A DNA stretch of 64,000 nt from NCBI GenBank assembly GCA_002796995.1, contig PEKW01000002.1:124001-188000 (forward strand), in the 5' to 3' direction. The translations under genes and the position numbers were made by a program. Numbering within the stretch: the first letter of the stretch is position 1; the number at the start of each line of letters is the position of its first letter. The notes beneath the pieces were generated by a model that saw only the letters and a list, made by a program, of their open reading frames with translations, was not told the origin of the DNA and ran no database searches. This document shows positions 55,086 through 64,000 of this stretch, piece after piece. The DNA comes from Rhizobium sp. GTDB taxonomy: Bacteria > Pseudomonadota > Alphaproteobacteria > Rhizobiales > Rhizobiaceae.

Positions 55086-55115
55086 TTTTGAATCTCGTTG
55101 ATTCAAAAGCGATTC
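55086..55115. promoter_or_regulatory. GANTC-containing hairpin in the dnaA leader
   Basis: TTTTGAATC (55086-55094) and GATTCAAAA (55100-55108) form a nine-base perfect inverted repeat. It carries two GANTC sites, and a third follows at 55111. GANTC is the CcrM methylation target in alphaproteobacteria, and in Caulobacter methylation in the dnaA promoter links transcription to replication. A role here is inference. Confidence 0.45.
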
Positions 55116-55688
55116 TCCAGACGGCAATTGTGACAGTCTGATGAGGGCGCCAGAGTCAATGGCCGCGGTTTAATTTTGCGTAAAAATCACAGTTGATCTT
55201 CACTTTTGATCCTGCCTTAATGCTTTTCAACAAGGGGCGCGGAGTTGACCTCCGGGGGTGATCTGAACTGGCAAATTGCGTGTCAGGACCACTCATCGTC
55301 TCTTGTGGCGGGATTATCCTATTCCGTTTTTTCAGACAGTGTTGGTCTTGCGCCGGGAATCTCATGATTTCCGCGGAAGGGGGATTTTGTCGAAGCGTTG
55401 GTGATCAGCCGGCGCGGAAGAACAGGAATGGGAACGGATCGCCGCCACGACCAAGGTCTTTCATGTCGAGGATGAAAGATCCGCCGGAAGTCGCGGGATG
55501 TCAGGTTGCTCTTGCAGCAGCCGCGTTTCGTATCGCGTGGGGTACCCTTTGGCTGGGGCAGGCCACGCGATGAAGGGGTGCGGTCGTCGTCTTCTTGAAG
55601 GCGCGTTCCGTCACACCGCACGGGGATAGAGAATTGCACATCGGACGTTCAGCGCCCGGTGGGACAAAGAAGTGAAAAAGGCGGCGAA

Positions 55689-57242
55689 ATGCAGATGAAT
55701 ACAGTGACGGCCGGTGCGCTGGTTAACAGGGACCATGCACAGACGGCGCTCGGCGCCGTATGCTCCGATGCGGCAGGGGACAGTTCCGAAATGAAGCATG
55801 ATGTGCTGTTCGAGCGCTTCAGCCAGCGGCTGAAGGCACAGGTCGGTCCCGATGTATATGCCAGCTGGTTCGGTCGACTGAAGTTGCACTCCGCCTCGAA
55901 GAGCCTGGTGCGCCTCACGGTGCCGACGACCTTCCTCAAGTCGTGGATCAACAACCGTTACCTCGACCAGATCACCAGCATCTTCCAGCAGGAAGATCCG
56001 GCGATCCTGAAAGTCGAGATCCTGGTGCGCAGCGCAAGCCGCAACCTGAAGGCCCCGGCCGCCGACGAGCGTCCGGCTGCGGAAACGGCTCCCGCCGCGC
56101 CGGCCCGCAAGTCTTCCGCCCAGTCGATCGGCCAGCTCGCAGGTCCGGCCGGCAATGCGGCGACCACGCGCAGCACCCCGAACGGCCCGCTCTTCGGCTC
56201 GCCGCTCGACAGCCGCTATACCTTTGACGGCTATGTCGAAGGCGCCTCGAACCGCGTGGCCCTTGCCGCCGCCAAGACGATTGCCGAAGCCGGCGCCGGC
56301 GCCGTACGCTTCAACCCGCTGTTCATCCATTCCTCCGTCGGGCTGGGCAAGACCCACCTGCTGCAGGCGATCGCCAATGCCGCCGTCCACAGCCCGCGCG
56401 CGCCGCGCGTCGTCTATCTGACGGCCGAATATTTCATGTGGCGCTTTGCCACCGCGATCCGCGATAACGATGCCTTGACGCTCAAGGACTCGCTACGCCA
56501 TATCGATCTTTTGATCATCGACGACATGCAGTTCCTGCAGGGCAAGATGATCCAGCACGAATTCTGCCATCTGCTCAACATGCTGCTCGACAGCGCCAAG
56601 CAGGTCGTCGTCGCCGCCGACCGCGCGCCCTGGGAGCTGGAATCGCTTGATCCGCGGGTGCGCTCGCGCCTGCAGGGCGGCGTTGCCATCGAAATGGAAG
56701 CGCCGGACTACGAGATGCGCCTCGAGATGCTGAAGAGCCGCCTCGATGCCGCCAAGAAGGACGACGCATCGCTCGACATTCCACTGGAAATCCTCTCGCA
56801 TGTCGCGCGCAACGTGACGAGCAGCGGCCGTGACCTGGAAGGCGCCTTCAACCAGCTGATCTTCCGCCGCTCCTTCGAACCGAACCTGTCGGTCGAGCGG
56901 GTCGACGAACTGCTCGCCCATCTGGTCGGCGCCGCCGAGCAGAAGCGCGTCCGCATCGAGGACATCCAGCGCATCGTCGCACGCCACTACAATGTCTCGC
57001 GCCAGGAACTGGTGTCGAACCGCCGCACCCGCGTCATCGTCAAGCCGCGCCAGATCGCCATGTATCTGGCCAAGACCCTGACGCCGCGCTCCTTTCCCGA
57101 AATCGGTCGCCGCTTTGGCGGGCGTGATCACACGACCGTGCTGCATGCGGTGCGCAAGATCGAGGAACTGGTCGGCGAGGACACCAAGCTCAGCCATGAG
57201 ATCGAGCTGCTGAAGCGGCTGATCAACGAAAACAACGCATGA
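55689..57242 (+). CDS. dnaA: Chromosomal replication initiator DnaA
   Basis: Initiates replication by binding DnaA boxes and melting oriC. The 517-residue protein has domain I ([20 protein letters not shown]), a variable linker (about 125-175, Ala/Pro-rich), AAA+ domain III with Walker [17 protein letters not shown] and Walker [12 protein letters not shown], and the DNA-binding domain IV signature [19 protein letters not shown]. The ATG at 55689 (MQMNTVTAG) has AAGGCGG eight bases upstream; a second ATG lies two codons in. The upstream region has no clear DnaA boxes, in line with rhizobial oriC lying elsewhere. Confidence 0.98.
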   Translation: MQMNTVTAGALVNRDHAQTALGAVCSDAAGDSSEMKHDVLFERFSQRLKAQVGPDVYASWFGRLKLHSASKSLVRLTVPTTFLKSWINNRYLDQITSIFQQEDPAILKVEILVRSASRNLKAPAADERPAAETAPAAPARKSSAQSIGQLAGPAGNAATTRSTPNGPLFGSPLDSRYTFDGYVEGASNRVALAAAKTIAEAGAGAVRFNPLFIHSSVGLGKTHLLQAIANAAVHSPRAPRVVYLTAEYFMWRFATAIRDNDALTLKDSLRHIDLLIIDDMQFLQGKMIQHEFCHLLNMLLDSAKQVVVAADRAPWELESLDPRVRSRLQGGVAIEMEAPDYEMRLEMLKSRLDAAKKDDASLDIPLEILSHVARNVTSSGRDLEGAFNQLIFRRSFEPNLSVERVDELLAHLVGAAEQKRVRIEDIQRIVARHYNVSRQELVSNRRTRVIVKPRQIAMYLAKTLTPRSFPEIGRRFGGRDHTTVLHAVRKIEELVGEDTKLSHEIELLKRLINENNA

Positions 57243-57245
57243 CGG

Positions 57246-57270
57246 AAGGCCGGCGGAAACGCCGGCCTTT
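57246..57270 (+). terminator. Terminator after dnaA
   Basis: Perfect ten-base stem AAGGCCGGCG/CGCCGGCCTT with GAAA tetraloop, followed by TCTC, beginning four bases after the dnaA stop. The short T-run makes it likely but not ideal. Confidence 0.8.
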
Positions 57271-57299
57271 CTCGTTGCAGCCGATAGCGGAGCTACGAC

Positions 57300-57893
57300 T
57301 TGGAGAATTCAGCGGAAAAGCAGATCGCCTTCTATGACGAGAACGCGGTCACCTATGCGGCCCGGCAACGCCAGGAACCAGTCGCGCGGCTGACGGCTTT
57401 TGCCGAGCTCTTGCCGCCGGGTGGCCCAATCCTGGAGCTCGGCTGCGGCGCGGGCGCGGACAGCGCATGGCTGATCGAACGCGGCTTTGCCGTGACGCCG
57501 ACCGAAGGATCGGCGGCCATGGCGCGCGAGGCCGAGGCAAGGCTTGGGCTTCCCGTCAGGGTGATGCGCTTTGCCGATCTGGACGAGGTGGCGGCCTATG
57601 ACGGCGTCTGGGCCAATGCCTGCCTGCTGCACGTGCCCCGCGCCGAACTTCCCGATGTCCTTCGCCGTATCCGCCGCGCGCTGAAGGACGGCGGACACTT
57701 CCATGCAAGCTTCAAGGCCGGCGCGGAGGAGGGGGTCGATCGCTTCGGCCGCTACTACAATCGGCCCGATCAGGCATGGTTGACGGAGGCCTATCGTCTG
57801 GCAGGCTTTACCACGCCGCGGATAGAGGCGGCGTCCGGCGGCGGCTATGACGGGGAGCCGACCGAGTGGCTGCATGTCTGGGCGCAAGGCTGA
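57300..57893 (+). CDS. Class I SAM-dependent methyltransferase
   Basis: A 197-residue small methyltransferase. Motif I ILELGCGAGADSAWLI and the following VTPTEGSAAMAREAE are present, with the post-I GVWANACLLHVPRAELPDVL. No substrate domain is visible. The gene starts with TTG at 57300 (GGAGCTACGAC upstream). It is 30 bases after the dnaA terminator and converges on a second methyltransferase. Confidence 0.85.
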   Translation: MENSAEKQIAFYDENAVTYAARQRQEPVARLTAFAELLPPGGPILELGCGAGADSAWLIERGFAVTPTEGSAAMAREAEARLGLPVRVMRFADLDEVAAYDGVWANACLLHVPRAELPDVLRRIRRALKDGGHFHASFKAGAEEGVDRFGRYYNRPDQAWLTEAYRLAGFTTPRIEAASGGGYDGEPTEWLHVWAQG

Positions 57894-57919
57894 CCTGCCG
57901 ACCGCGTCCGACGGCTGCG

Positions 57920-58657
57920 TCAGACTTCTGCAATGACGATAATTTCTGGGCTGTGCGGGTGAAGCGGCGCTCCGTCCCAGTCTCCGAGCCATTTGACCGA
58001 AGAGAAGCCGGCGGCCGCGAGCAGGTGCGCGATGGCGTCGCGGCCCGGAAACCGCAGTGTGCTCTCGCTGATCCGGCGCTCGCCGCTCTCCAGCAGGGTG
58101 AATACGGCGTCGAACCGGACGAAATCCGCCCATGCCTCCCGCACCTGATAGTAGACCTCGACCGGGCCGATGCCCGGTACCTCGGTCCGTTCGCGCGTTC
58201 GTTCCTCGGTCCAGCTTTCCCATGCCCTGGCTGGCGGGTTGCGGCTCTCGAACACGAGCCGCCCGTCCTCTGCCAGGTGTCTCCGCGCGCTGGAAAGGAC
58301 GGCAAGCGTTTCGGCGTCGTCGAGAAAGACCTGGAAGACATGGCCGGTCATGATGATCAGGTCGAAGGTCTCGCCCAGGACAAAGTCGCGGGCGTCTCCG
58401 GCAATCCAGCGGACCGTGCCCGCCTTGTCCTTCTCGCGGGCGACGTCGAGCATGCCGGGTGCGGGGTCGAGCCCGGTGACGGCGTGACCGAGATCGGCGA
58501 GCCGCAACGCGACGGAACCGGTGCCGCAGCCAAGATCGAGGATGCGGCACGGGCTGTGAGCGAGACTCAGATAGAAATCGCCATCGGCGCCGTGAGTGTT
58601 GAAGCTGTCATAGAGGATCGCCATGTCGTGGCGGGCAAAGGCGGCATCGACCGGCAT
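57920..58657 (-). CDS. Class I SAM-dependent methyltransferase (second copy)
   Basis: A 245-residue methyltransferase with motif I RILDLGCGTGSVALRLADLG, post-I TGLDPAPGMLDVAREKD and FDLIIMTGHVFQVF. Start MPVDAAFARHD at 58657 is chosen for GAGGAG upstream; a TTG seven codons earlier lacks this. It converges on the methyltransferase at 57300 but shares little sequence beyond the fold, so it is not a simple duplicate. Confidence 0.85.
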   Translation of the reverse strand: MPVDAAFARHDMAILYDSFNTHGADGDFYLSLAHSPCRILDLGCGTGSVALRLADLGHAVTGLDPAPGMLDVAREKDKAGTVRWIAGDARDFVLGETFDLIIMTGHVFQVFLDDAETLAVLSSARRHLAEDGRLVFESRNPPARAWESWTEERTRERTEVPGIGPVEVYYQVREAWADFVRFDAVFTLLESGERRISESTLRFPGRDAIAHLLAAAGFSSVKWLGDWDGAPLHPHSPEIIVIAEV

Positions 58658-58684
58658 GGCGTTCTCTCCTCGTTTCAAGCCTTC

Positions 58685-59866
58685 TCAGCAGGCGAGATCG
58701 GCCACCACCGCGTCGAGGATCAGCATCCCCTTCGGCGTGCAGCGCAGCCGCGAATTGCCCAGGCGCTCGATGAAGCCGTGTTCCAGTAAAGTCTGTTCGC
58801 GCACCGGATCCGGATCTCGGCCGGAAAGCTGCTGCCAGCGGGCCAGGTCCACGCCTTCGCGCAGCCGAAGCCCCATCAAGAGCAGTTCGTCGGCCTGCTC
58901 GTCCGATCCCAGCAATTCCTGGTCGATCATGCCATGGCCGTCGCGCTCGACGGCGGCGAGCCAGCCTTCCGGATTGCGCTCGGTCGCGGTCGCAAGCTTG
59001 TCGCGGCCGCGCGTCAGCCGGCCATGGGCGCCGGGGCCGATGCCGGCATAGTCGCCATAGCGCCAGTAAGTGAGGTTGTGCCGGCTTTCCGCGCCCGGGC
59101 GGGCATGGTTGGACACCTCGTAGGCCGGAAGCCCTTCGCTTCCGGTGATTTCCTGCGTCGCCTCGTAGAGCAGCGCCGCCTGTTCCTCGTCGGGCACGAC
59201 GAACTTGCCGGCCTTGTGCAGGCCGAAGAAGGCCGTACCTTCCTCGATCGTCAGCTGGTAGAGCGACAGGTGGTCGACGGCATAGGAGATTGCCTGCCGC
59301 AGTTCCTTTTCCCAGGCCTCGACAGTCTGGTGCGGCCGGGCATAGATCAGGTCGAAGGACATGCGCGGAAAGATCTCGCGGGCCAGGCGGATCGCCTTCA
59401 ACGCATCCTCGACATCGTGCAGCCGGCCGAGGAATTTCAGGTCCGGGTCGTTGAGCGCCTGGACGCCCAGCGAAGCGCGGTTGACGCCGGCGGCGCGGTA
59501 ACCGCGAAAGCGGGTCGCCTCGACGCTCGACGGATTGGCTTCCATGGTGATCTCGATGCCGTCGGGCACGTGCCACTGGCGGGCAATGCCGTCGAGGATC
59601 GCGCCGACGGTCGCCGGATCCATCAGCGAGGGCGTGCCGCCGCCGAGAAAGATGCTGGTGACGGTCTTCGGGCCGCTCAACCGCCGCATCTCCTCCATCT
59701 CCCGCAGGAAGGCGGAGACGAAGCGCGGCTGGTCGACCGGCTGGTGGCGGACATGGCTGTTGAAATCGCAATACGGGCACTTCGCCGCACAGAACGGCCA
59801 GTGCACGTAAACGCCGAAGCCCGGTTCGCCGGTATCGGGCAGGAGAAGCGGCGGGGCCTCTAGCAT
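58685..59866 (-). CDS. hemW: Radical SAM haem chaperone HemW
   Basis: Radical SAM protein of the HemN/HemW group, 393 residues. The [4Fe-4S] motif CX3CX2C is FCAAKCPYCDFNSH, followed by FLGGGTPSLM and NRASLGVQALND; it lacks the N-terminal and catalytic features of coproporphyrinogen III dehydrogenase, supporting HemW as a haem chaperone. A C-terminal winged-helix is seen (LRCTPKGMLILD). The stop of rdgB lies eight bases upstream, so the genes are probably co-transcribed. Confidence 0.93.
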   Translation of the reverse strand: MLEAPPLLLPDTGEPGFGVYVHWPFCAAKCPYCDFNSHVRHQPVDQPRFVSAFLREMEEMRRLSGPKTVTSIFLGGGTPSLMDPATVGAILDGIARQWHVPDGIEITMEANPSSVEATRFRGYRAAGVNRASLGVQALNDPDLKFLGRLHDVEDALKAIRLAREIFPRMSFDLIYARPHQTVEAWEKELRQAISYAVDHLSLYQLTIEEGTAFFGLHKAGKFVVPDEEQAALLYEATQEITGSEGLPAYEVSNHARPGAESRHNLTYWRYGDYAGIGPGAHGRLTRGRDKLATATERNPEGWLAAVERDGHGMIDQELLGSDEQADELLLMGLRLREGVDLARWQQLSGRDPDPVREQTLLEHGFIERLGNSRLRCTPKGMLILDAVVADLAC

Positions 59867-59873
59867 CGGCGGC

Positions 59874-60518
59874 TCAGGCCTCCAGGCAGGTTTCGACGAA
59901 GATCTTGAAAGCGCGCGCCCGGTGGGACAGCGCCTGCGCATCGCCGGGCTTCCAGCCATGCTTCTGTTCCGCCGTCATCTCGCCGAAGGTGGTGTCGAAA
60001 CCCTCGGGCTGGAAGACCGGGTCATAGCCGAAGCCCTTGGTGCCGCGCGGCGGCCAGACGATCGTGCCCTCGACTTCGCCGCGGAACATTTCCGTGTGGC
60101 CGTCGGGCCAGGCGAGGCACAGCACGCTGACGAAACGTCCGCTGCGCTGTTCGGGCGTGGTGGCGCCGCGTTCGGCAAGGGCTTTTTCGACCTTCTCCAT
60201 CGCCATGGCGAAATCGCGGCTGCCGTCCTCGCGCTCCGCCCAGTTGGCGGTATAGACGCCCGGCGCCCCGTCGAGCGCATCGACGACCAGGCCGGAATCG
60301 TCGGAGAGCGCCGGCATGCCGGCGGCGCGCGCCGAGGCCAGCGCCTTGATCGCGGCATTTTCCTCGAAGGTCGTGCCGGTCTCGTCAGGTTCGGCAAACT
60401 TCAGTTCGGCGGCGCTCCGGGCGGAAAAGCCGAAGGGACCGATCAGGTCGGCGATCTCGGCGATCTTGCCGGCATTGTGGCTGGCGACGACGATGGTGCG
60501 TGTGTCGAGCTTGCGCAT
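59874..60518 (-). CDS. rdgB: RdgB/HAM1 non-canonical purine NTP pyrophosphatase
   Basis: Hydrolyses ITP, XTP and dITP to monophosphates, protecting DNA and RNA from deaminated purines. The 214-residue protein has the HAM1 signatures [37 protein letters not shown], and [16 protein letters not shown]. Start 60518 (MRKLDTR) is the first with conservation. Confidence 0.96.
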   Translation of the reverse strand: MRKLDTRTIVVASHNAGKIAEIADLIGPFGFSARSAAELKFAEPDETGTTFEENAAIKALASARAAGMPALSDDSGLVVDALDGAPGVYTANWAEREDGSRDFAMAMEKVEKALAERGATTPEQRSGRFVSVLCLAWPDGHTEMFRGEVEGTIVWPPRGTKGFGYDPVFQPEGFDTTFGEMTAEQKHGWKPGDAQALSHRARAFKIFVETCLEA

Positions 60519-60529
60519 GCGGTCAAATC

Positions 60530-60946
60530 CTATTCGAGGTTCCAGAGCCGGGGCTCTGCGCATTCCAGACTATTGCCAGCCGGATCGCGGAAGTAGATGG
60601 AGCGCGCCCCGTTCGGCCACAAGAAGTCCGATTCCACCGGCACGTTTGACGCCTGCAGCCGCTCGACGATCCCGTCGATCTGCTCGCCGCGTACGCGAAA
60701 GCAGACATGGCCGGGTCCGGTCGCCCCGTGGCTCGGCACCGGCAGGGCGCCGGCCGGGACGGGCTTAGCCGTCTCGGCCGGATTGAAGATCAGGAGGATA
60801 CCGGGTCCGCAGCGGTAGAAGAGATGCCGGTTTGCCTGCCGGCTCACCTTCTCCAGGCCGAGCACGCCGCCATAGAAAGCCTCGGCCGCATCGAGGTCAG
60901 CGGCGTAGATCGCTGTCTCCAGGATACCATCCAAGGGCTTAGTCAC
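60530..60946 (-). CDS. VOC family protein (glyoxalase/bleomycin-resistance fold)
   Basis: A 138-residue VOC-fold metalloprotein. [20 protein letters not shown] begins the first beta-alpha-beta unit, and [15 protein letters not shown] and [16 protein letters not shown] carry possible metal ligands His and Glu. Substrate unknown. It uses a GTG start at 60946 with AGGACTGAAGAC upstream and lies between rdgB and rph. Confidence 0.87.
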   Translation of the reverse strand: MTKPLDGILETAIYAADLDAAEAFYGGVLGLEKVSRQANRHLFYRCGPGILLIFNPAETAKPVPAGALPVPSHGATGPGHVCFRVRGEQIDGIVERLQASNVPVESDFLWPNGARSIYFRDPAGNSLECAEPRLWNLE

Positions 60947-60973
60947 GTCTTCAGTCCTCTGTCTCCGTCCCGC

Positions 60974-61690
60974 TTAAAGGATCGCCTGCTTCTGCATCTC
61001 GACGAGTTCGCCGATGCCGCCGCGGGCAAGCCGCATCAGCGTCAGGAATTCTTCTTCCGAGAACGGCGCGCCTTCAGCAGTGCCCTGCACCTCGACGATC
61101 GCGCCGGAGCCGGTCATGACGAAATTGGCGTCGGTCTCGGCTGCCGAATCTTCCAGGTAGTCGAGGTCGATGACCGGCTGGTTGGCGAAGATGCCGCAGG
61201 AAATGGCCGCGACATGGTCTTTGAGGACCTTTTCGACCTTCACCATGTTGCGGGCTTCCATCCACTTCAGGCAGTCATGCAGCGCAATCCATGCGCCGGT
61301 GATCGATGCCGTGCGGGTGCCGCCATCCGCCTGGATGACGTCGCAGTCCAGCGTGATCTGGCGCTCGCCGAGCGCTTCGAGATCGACGATGGCGCGCAGC
61401 GAACGGCCGATCAGCCGCTGGATTTCCTGCGTGCGGCCGCCCTGCTTGCCGGCTGCGGCTTCGCGCTTCATGCGGTCGCCGGTGGCGCGCGGCAGCATGC
61501 CGTATTCGGCCGTGACCCAGCCCTTGCCGCTGTTGCGCAGCCACGGCGGGGTCTTCTCCTCGAGGCTCGCGGTGCACAGCACATGCGTATCGCCGAACTT
61601 AACGAGGCAGGAACCCTCCGCGTGCTTGGAAAAATTGCGCTCGAAGGACACCTTGCGCATTTGGTCGGTTTTTCTGCCTGATGGCCGCAT
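60974..61690 (-). CDS. rph: Ribonuclease PH
   Basis: 3'-5' phosphorolytic tRNA-processing exoribonuclease, 238 residues, hexameric. [20 protein letters not shown] at the start, the phosphate-binding GTAxx-like region and [18 protein letters not shown] and [20 protein letters not shown] are diagnostic; the C-terminal [20 protein letters not shown] is conserved. It is divergent from hrcA. Confidence 0.96.
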   Translation of the reverse strand: MRPSGRKTDQMRKVSFERNFSKHAEGSCLVKFGDTHVLCTASLEEKTPPWLRNSGKGWVTAEYGMLPRATGDRMKREAAAGKQGGRTQEIQRLIGRSLRAIVDLEALGERQITLDCDVIQADGGTRTASITGAWIALHDCLKWMEARNMVKVEKVLKDHVAAISCGIFANQPVIDLDYLEDSAAETDANFVMTGSGAIVEVQGTAEGAPFSEEEFLTLMRLARGGIGELVEMQKQAIL

Positions 61691-61833
61691 TGCCCACTCC
61701 TAGGATCGTTAGAGGCCTTCTACGGTCCGTGGTTGCGATTTGCAAAGAAAAACCATGGAGCAGGCCGATTCCGGCGGAACTTGGCGAAATTCCCCATTGG
61801 TGATCGCTGCCGGAGTGACTATATTTCAGGACA

Positions 61834-61866
61834 ATGACAGACCAACAAAGCCTGCGCGACGAATGA
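61834..61866 (+). CDS. Ten-codon leader peptide coupled to hrcA
   Basis: ATG at 61834 encodes [10 protein letters not shown] and its TGA overlaps the hrcA ATG (ATGA). A short AGGACA sits just upstream. A ribosome finishing here could re-initiate on hrcA, whose own ribosome site is not strong. Alternatively it is a chance frame. Confidence 0.35.
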   Translation: MTDQQSLRDE

Positions 61867-62951
61867 AATCACCGACGTCACTGTCCAAGGACGTGGCAGC
61901 TTCCCTGGATGATCGTTCCCGGGAGGTCTTTCGGCGTATCGTCGAGACCTATCTCGAGTCCGGCGATCCGCTCGGCTCGCGCAACCTGTCCCGCCTCCTG
62001 TCCACGTCGCTGTCGCCTGCATCCGTGCGCAATGTAATGGCCGATCTCGAGGATCTGGGCCTGATCTATTCCCCGCATATCAGCGCCGGACGGCTGCCGA
62101 CGCAGCAGGGGCTGCGCTTCTTCGTCGACGCCTTCATGCAGGTCGGCGACCTGACCGCCGAGGAACGCGGCAGCATCGAGCGGCAGATTCGCCCGCCGGG
62201 TCCGGCCCAGCCGATGGAAAACCTGCTCACCGAGGCAAGCCGCATGCTGTCCGGCCTGTCGCGCGGCGCGGGCCTTGTCATCTCGGCCAAGAACGACCCG
62301 ATCCTCAAGCATGTCGAGTTCATCCGGCTGGAGCCGACCAAGGCGCTTGCCGTGTTGGTGGGCGAGCATAATCAGGTCGAAAACCGCATCATCGACCTGC
62401 CGGCCGGCATCACCGCTTCCCAGCTGACCGAGGCCGCCAATTTCCTCAACGCCAACATGACCGGCCAGACGCTGCCCGAACTGCGCACCCAGCTCGTGCG
62501 GCTGAAGCAGCAGGTGGCCGGCGAACTCGACACCCTGTCGCAGGATCTGGTGGAGCGCGGGCTTGCCGTCTGGTCTGGCGGCAGCGACGAGGAAAAGCCG
62601 ACACGGCTGATCGTGCGCGGCCGTGCCAATCTGCTGGAAGGTCTCGCGGGTTCGGAAGACATCGACCGGCTGCGGCTGCTGTTCGACGACCTGGAGCGCA
62701 AGGAGAGCCTGATCGAGATCCTCAATCTCGCCGAAAGCGGCCCTGGCGTGCGCATCTTCATCGGCTCGGAGAACAAGCTCTTTTCGCTTTCAGGCTCCTC
62801 GCTGATCGTCGCGCCCTATCGCGACGGCGAGGATAGGATCGTTGGCGCCGTCGGCGTCATCGGCCCGACGCGGCTCAACTATTCCCGCATCGTGCCGATG
62901 GTCGACTACACGGCCCAGCTGATGGCGCGACTGTCGCGGACGGGGCTTTAG
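61863..62951 (+). CDS. hrcA: Heat-inducible transcription repressor HrcA
   Basis: Represses chaperone genes by binding the CIRCE element; activity depends on GroEL. The 362-residue protein has the N-terminal winged helix ([37 protein letters not shown]) and GAF-like dimer domains ([40 protein letters not shown]). The ATG at 61863 matches the conserved N-terminus; an upstream in-frame ATG adds unconserved residues. It precedes grpE, the usual chaperone cluster. Confidence 0.95.
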   Translation: MKSPTSLSKDVAASLDDRSREVFRRIVETYLESGDPLGSRNLSRLLSTSLSPASVRNVMADLEDLGLIYSPHISAGRLPTQQGLRFFVDAFMQVGDLTAEERGSIERQIRPPGPAQPMENLLTEASRMLSGLSRGAGLVISAKNDPILKHVEFIRLEPTKALAVLVGEHNQVENRIIDLPAGITASQLTEAANFLNANMTGQTLPELRTQLVRLKQQVAGELDTLSQDLVERGLAVWSGGSDEEKPTRLIVRGRANLLEGLAGSEDIDRLRLLFDDLERKESLIEILNLAESGPGVRIFIGSENKLFSLSGSSLIVAPYRDGEDRIVGAVGVIGPTRLNYSRIVPMVDYTAQLMARLSRTGL

Positions 62952-62983
62952 CCCGCCGAGCGTGAGACTTCTTTCGCCTAAGC

Positions 62984-63012
62984 CTTGATTTTTCCACCTT
63001 AAACCCTGATAT
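62984..63012 (+). promoter_or_regulatory. Possible sigma-32 (RpoH) promoter of grpE
   Basis: CTTGAT (62984-62989) and CCCTGATAT (63004-63012) with 14 bases between resemble the RpoH pattern CTTGAA-N11-16-CCCCATNT. They end 38 bases before the grpE start. Two positions deviate, so it is suggestive only. Confidence 0.4.
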
Positions 63013-63050
63013 CGGGCACGAATTCCAATCACTGTCACTCGGAGGACGTC

Positions 63051-63671
63051 ATGACCGACGAAGCCAACAACAACGGACCTGACGCGACGGCTGGCGAGAC
63101 CGCCGCAGCCGACATGGCACAGGACGCAGCGACCACGCCCGGCGAGGAAGCGGTCGACCCGTTGGAAGCGCTGAAGGCCGAAAATGCCGAACTGCGCGAC
63201 CGTTTCCTGCGCCTGGCCGCGGAGATGGACAATCTGCGTCGCCGCACCGAGCGCGAGCTGAAAGACGCCAAGACCTATGCCGTCACCGGCTTTGCCCGCG
63301 ACATGCTGGCGGTTTCGGACAATCTACGCCGCGCGCTCGAAGCCCTGCCGGATGAAGCCCGTGCCGCCGCCGATGCCGGGCTTTCTGCCTTGATCGAAGG
63401 TGTGGAAATGACGGAGCGCGGCATGCTCTCGACGCTCGAGCGCCACGGCGTTCGCAAGATCGAGGCGGAAGGCCAGAAGTTCGATCCGAACTTCCATCAG
63501 GCGATGTTCGAAATTCCCAACCCGGACGTGCCGAACAACACCGTCGTGCAGGTGGTCCAGGCCGGCTACGCCATCGGCGACCGCGTGCTTCGCCCCGCCA
63601 TGGTCGGCGTCGCCAAGGGCGGCCCGAAGGCCGAGGCCAATGGTGAGGCTGCGGACGCCAAGAACGCCTGA
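63051..63671 (+). CDS. grpE: GrpE nucleotide-exchange factor
   Basis: Releases ADP from DnaK so substrate can exchange. The 206-residue protein has an acidic low-complexity N-terminus ([19 protein letters not shown]), a coiled coil ([20 protein letters not shown]), and the C-terminal beta domain with the GrpE signature [20 protein letters not shown]. Preceded by hrcA and by a putative heat-shock promoter; followed by a strong terminator. Confidence 0.96.
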   Translation: MTDEANNNGPDATAGETAAADMAQDAATTPGEEAVDPLEALKAENAELRDRFLRLAAEMDNLRRRTERELKDAKTYAVTGFARDMLAVSDNLRRALEALPDEARAAADAGLSALIEGVEMTERGMLSTLERHGVRKIEAEGQKFDPNFHQAMFEIPNPDVPNNTVVQVVQAGYAIGDRVLRPAMVGVAKGGPKAEANGEAADAKNA

Positions 63672-63695
63672 GCCGCCAGGCGCAAGGACTGAACA

Positions 63696-63722
63696 AAAAA
63701 AGCGCCCGACGGGCGCTTTTTT
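63696..63722. terminator. Bidirectional terminator between grpE and ptsN
   Basis: AAAAAAGCGCCC/GGGCGCTTTTTT, perfect 12-base arms with a three-base loop, with A- and T-runs on the two sides, placed between convergent genes. Confidence 0.95.
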
Positions 63723-63743
63723 CTTGCAGTCTTGTCTTTGTAG

Positions 63744-64000
63744 TCAGGCGGCGTTCGAAGCCTGTTCCTCGTTGAGGAAGGCATAGATGGCCGAAGCGGA
63801 ATCGGTCGCGCGCAGCTTGGCCACCAGATCCTGGTCGCGCAGCACGCGGGCGATGCGCGACAGCGCCTTCAGGTGATCGGCGCCGGCCCCTTCGGGCGCA
63901 AGCAGCAGGAAGACGAGGTCGACCGGCTGGTCGTCCAGGGCCTCGAAGTCGACCGGCGTTTCCAGCCGCGCGAAGATGCCGGTGATGGTGTGGATGCGAT
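63744..64000 (-). CDS. ptsN: PTS IIA-like nitrogen regulatory protein PtsN, C-terminal part
   Basis: The 85 C-terminal residues of an EIIA-Ntr protein, cut by the end of the window. RIHTITGIFARLETPVDFEA, VDLVFLLLAPEGAGADHLKA and LSRIARVLRDQDLVAKL match PtsN. The family is about 155 residues and its phospho-His lies outside the window. In Rhizobiales ptsN normally sits beside hpf and rpoN, and convergent to grpE as here. It modulates K+ transport and nitrogen-linked functions. Confidence 0.9.
   Translation of the reverse strand, partial: RIHTITGIFARLETPVDFEALDDQPVDLVFLLLAPEGAGADHLKALSRIARVLRDQDLVAKLRATDSASAIYAFLNEEQASNAA

Larger units (their letters stand above)
54884..55688 (+). other. 800-base non-coding leader region between rpsT and dnaA
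   Basis: No convincing gene is present; short frames on both strands have no ribosome site or conservation. The first half is AT-rich with runs such as AAAAAATATAATAAATTC, the second half is mixed. It holds the phased TGACA cluster (54921) and a GANTC hairpin (55086) described separately, and no good match to the DnaA box TTATNCACA. The dnaA promoter must be here, but no single -35/-10 pair stands out. Confidence 0.6.

Noticed and set aside
55280..55573. A 97-codon frame in the dnaA leader
   Set aside because: No ribosome site, cysteine- and arginine-rich content without a family, and better explained as untranslated leader.
54884..55688. Origin of replication next to dnaA
   Set aside because: No cluster of TTATNCACA boxes was found, and in Rhizobiales the origin is usually near hemE, not dnaA. 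GANTC sites alone are not evidence for oriC.

Overview
The window is a GC-rich chromosomal segment from an alphaproteobacterium, almost certainly of the Rhizobiales/Rhizobiaceae (Rhizobium/Agrobacterium type). The evidence is the gene content and order: ptsN-grpE-hrcA-rph-rdgB-hemW next to dnaA-rpsT-mutM-ubiE-ubiB, pmtA beside dnaN, dnaN about 36 kb from dnaA, HWE/HisKA_2-type signalling, and a ugpBAEC operon beside gshB. I see no rRNA, tRNA, CRISPR array, insertion sequence, prophage or integrative element. The assignment rests on recognition of families, not on a database search.

Layout. 1-2.9 kb: the start of guaA (cut by the window edge), MTA/SAH nucleosidase, a PaaI thioesterase and TspO. 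2.9-8 kb: a four-gene minus-strand operon (imelysin, two-haem DHOR, second imelysin, DUF1513) that probably handles periplasmic iron or redox chemistry. 8.1-13 kb: an RsmB-like methyltransferase, an RlpA-like protein, an SDR, queG and a GST-fold protein that resembles FzlA. 13.1-18.9 kb: uppP, a tiny secreted peptide gene, an NDUFA9-like protein, a beta-helix protein, pyrF, an unusual histidine phosphatase and pmtA. 19-21.7 kb: dnaN, rsmI and yraN. 21.8-27.7 kb: the glycerol-3-phosphate importer ugpBAEC, a cupin and gshB. 27.9-36.1 kb: comM, cysK, two LysE exporters, a divergent Lrp/EamA pair with a perfect operator-like inverted repeat, dut and prfC.

36.2-47 kb: a HAD phosphatase, a stand-alone ComEC-like metallo-beta-lactamase protein, a TPP-riboswitch-controlled thiMED operon, a two-gene flavin reductase/metal-site membrane protein unit, GST, pirin, a class II amidotransferase, YjbR and coaBC. 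The thiD gene carries a six-copy 9-bp tandem repeat and is followed by the remnant of a deleted SDR gene. 47-50 kb: a three-gene phosphorelay (CHASE3 histidine kinase, single-domain receiver, receiver-HisKA_2 kinase). 50-64 kb: ubiB, ubiE, mutM, enoyl-CoA hydratase, rpsT, dnaA with an 800-bp leader, two methyltransferases, hemW, rdgB, VOC, rph, hrcA, grpE and the end of ptsN.

Most of the window is housekeeping. The places that deserve a second look are the imelysin/DHOR operon, the thiD repeat with the SDR scar, the 41.8-42.4 kb membrane protein, the stand-alone MBL protein, the phosphorelay, the beta-helix protein, and a set of strong inverted repeats and coupled leader peptides between genes. 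I did not find a clearly undescribed multi-gene system such as a new defence island; the imelysin/DHOR operon and the flavin reductase unit are the closest candidates.
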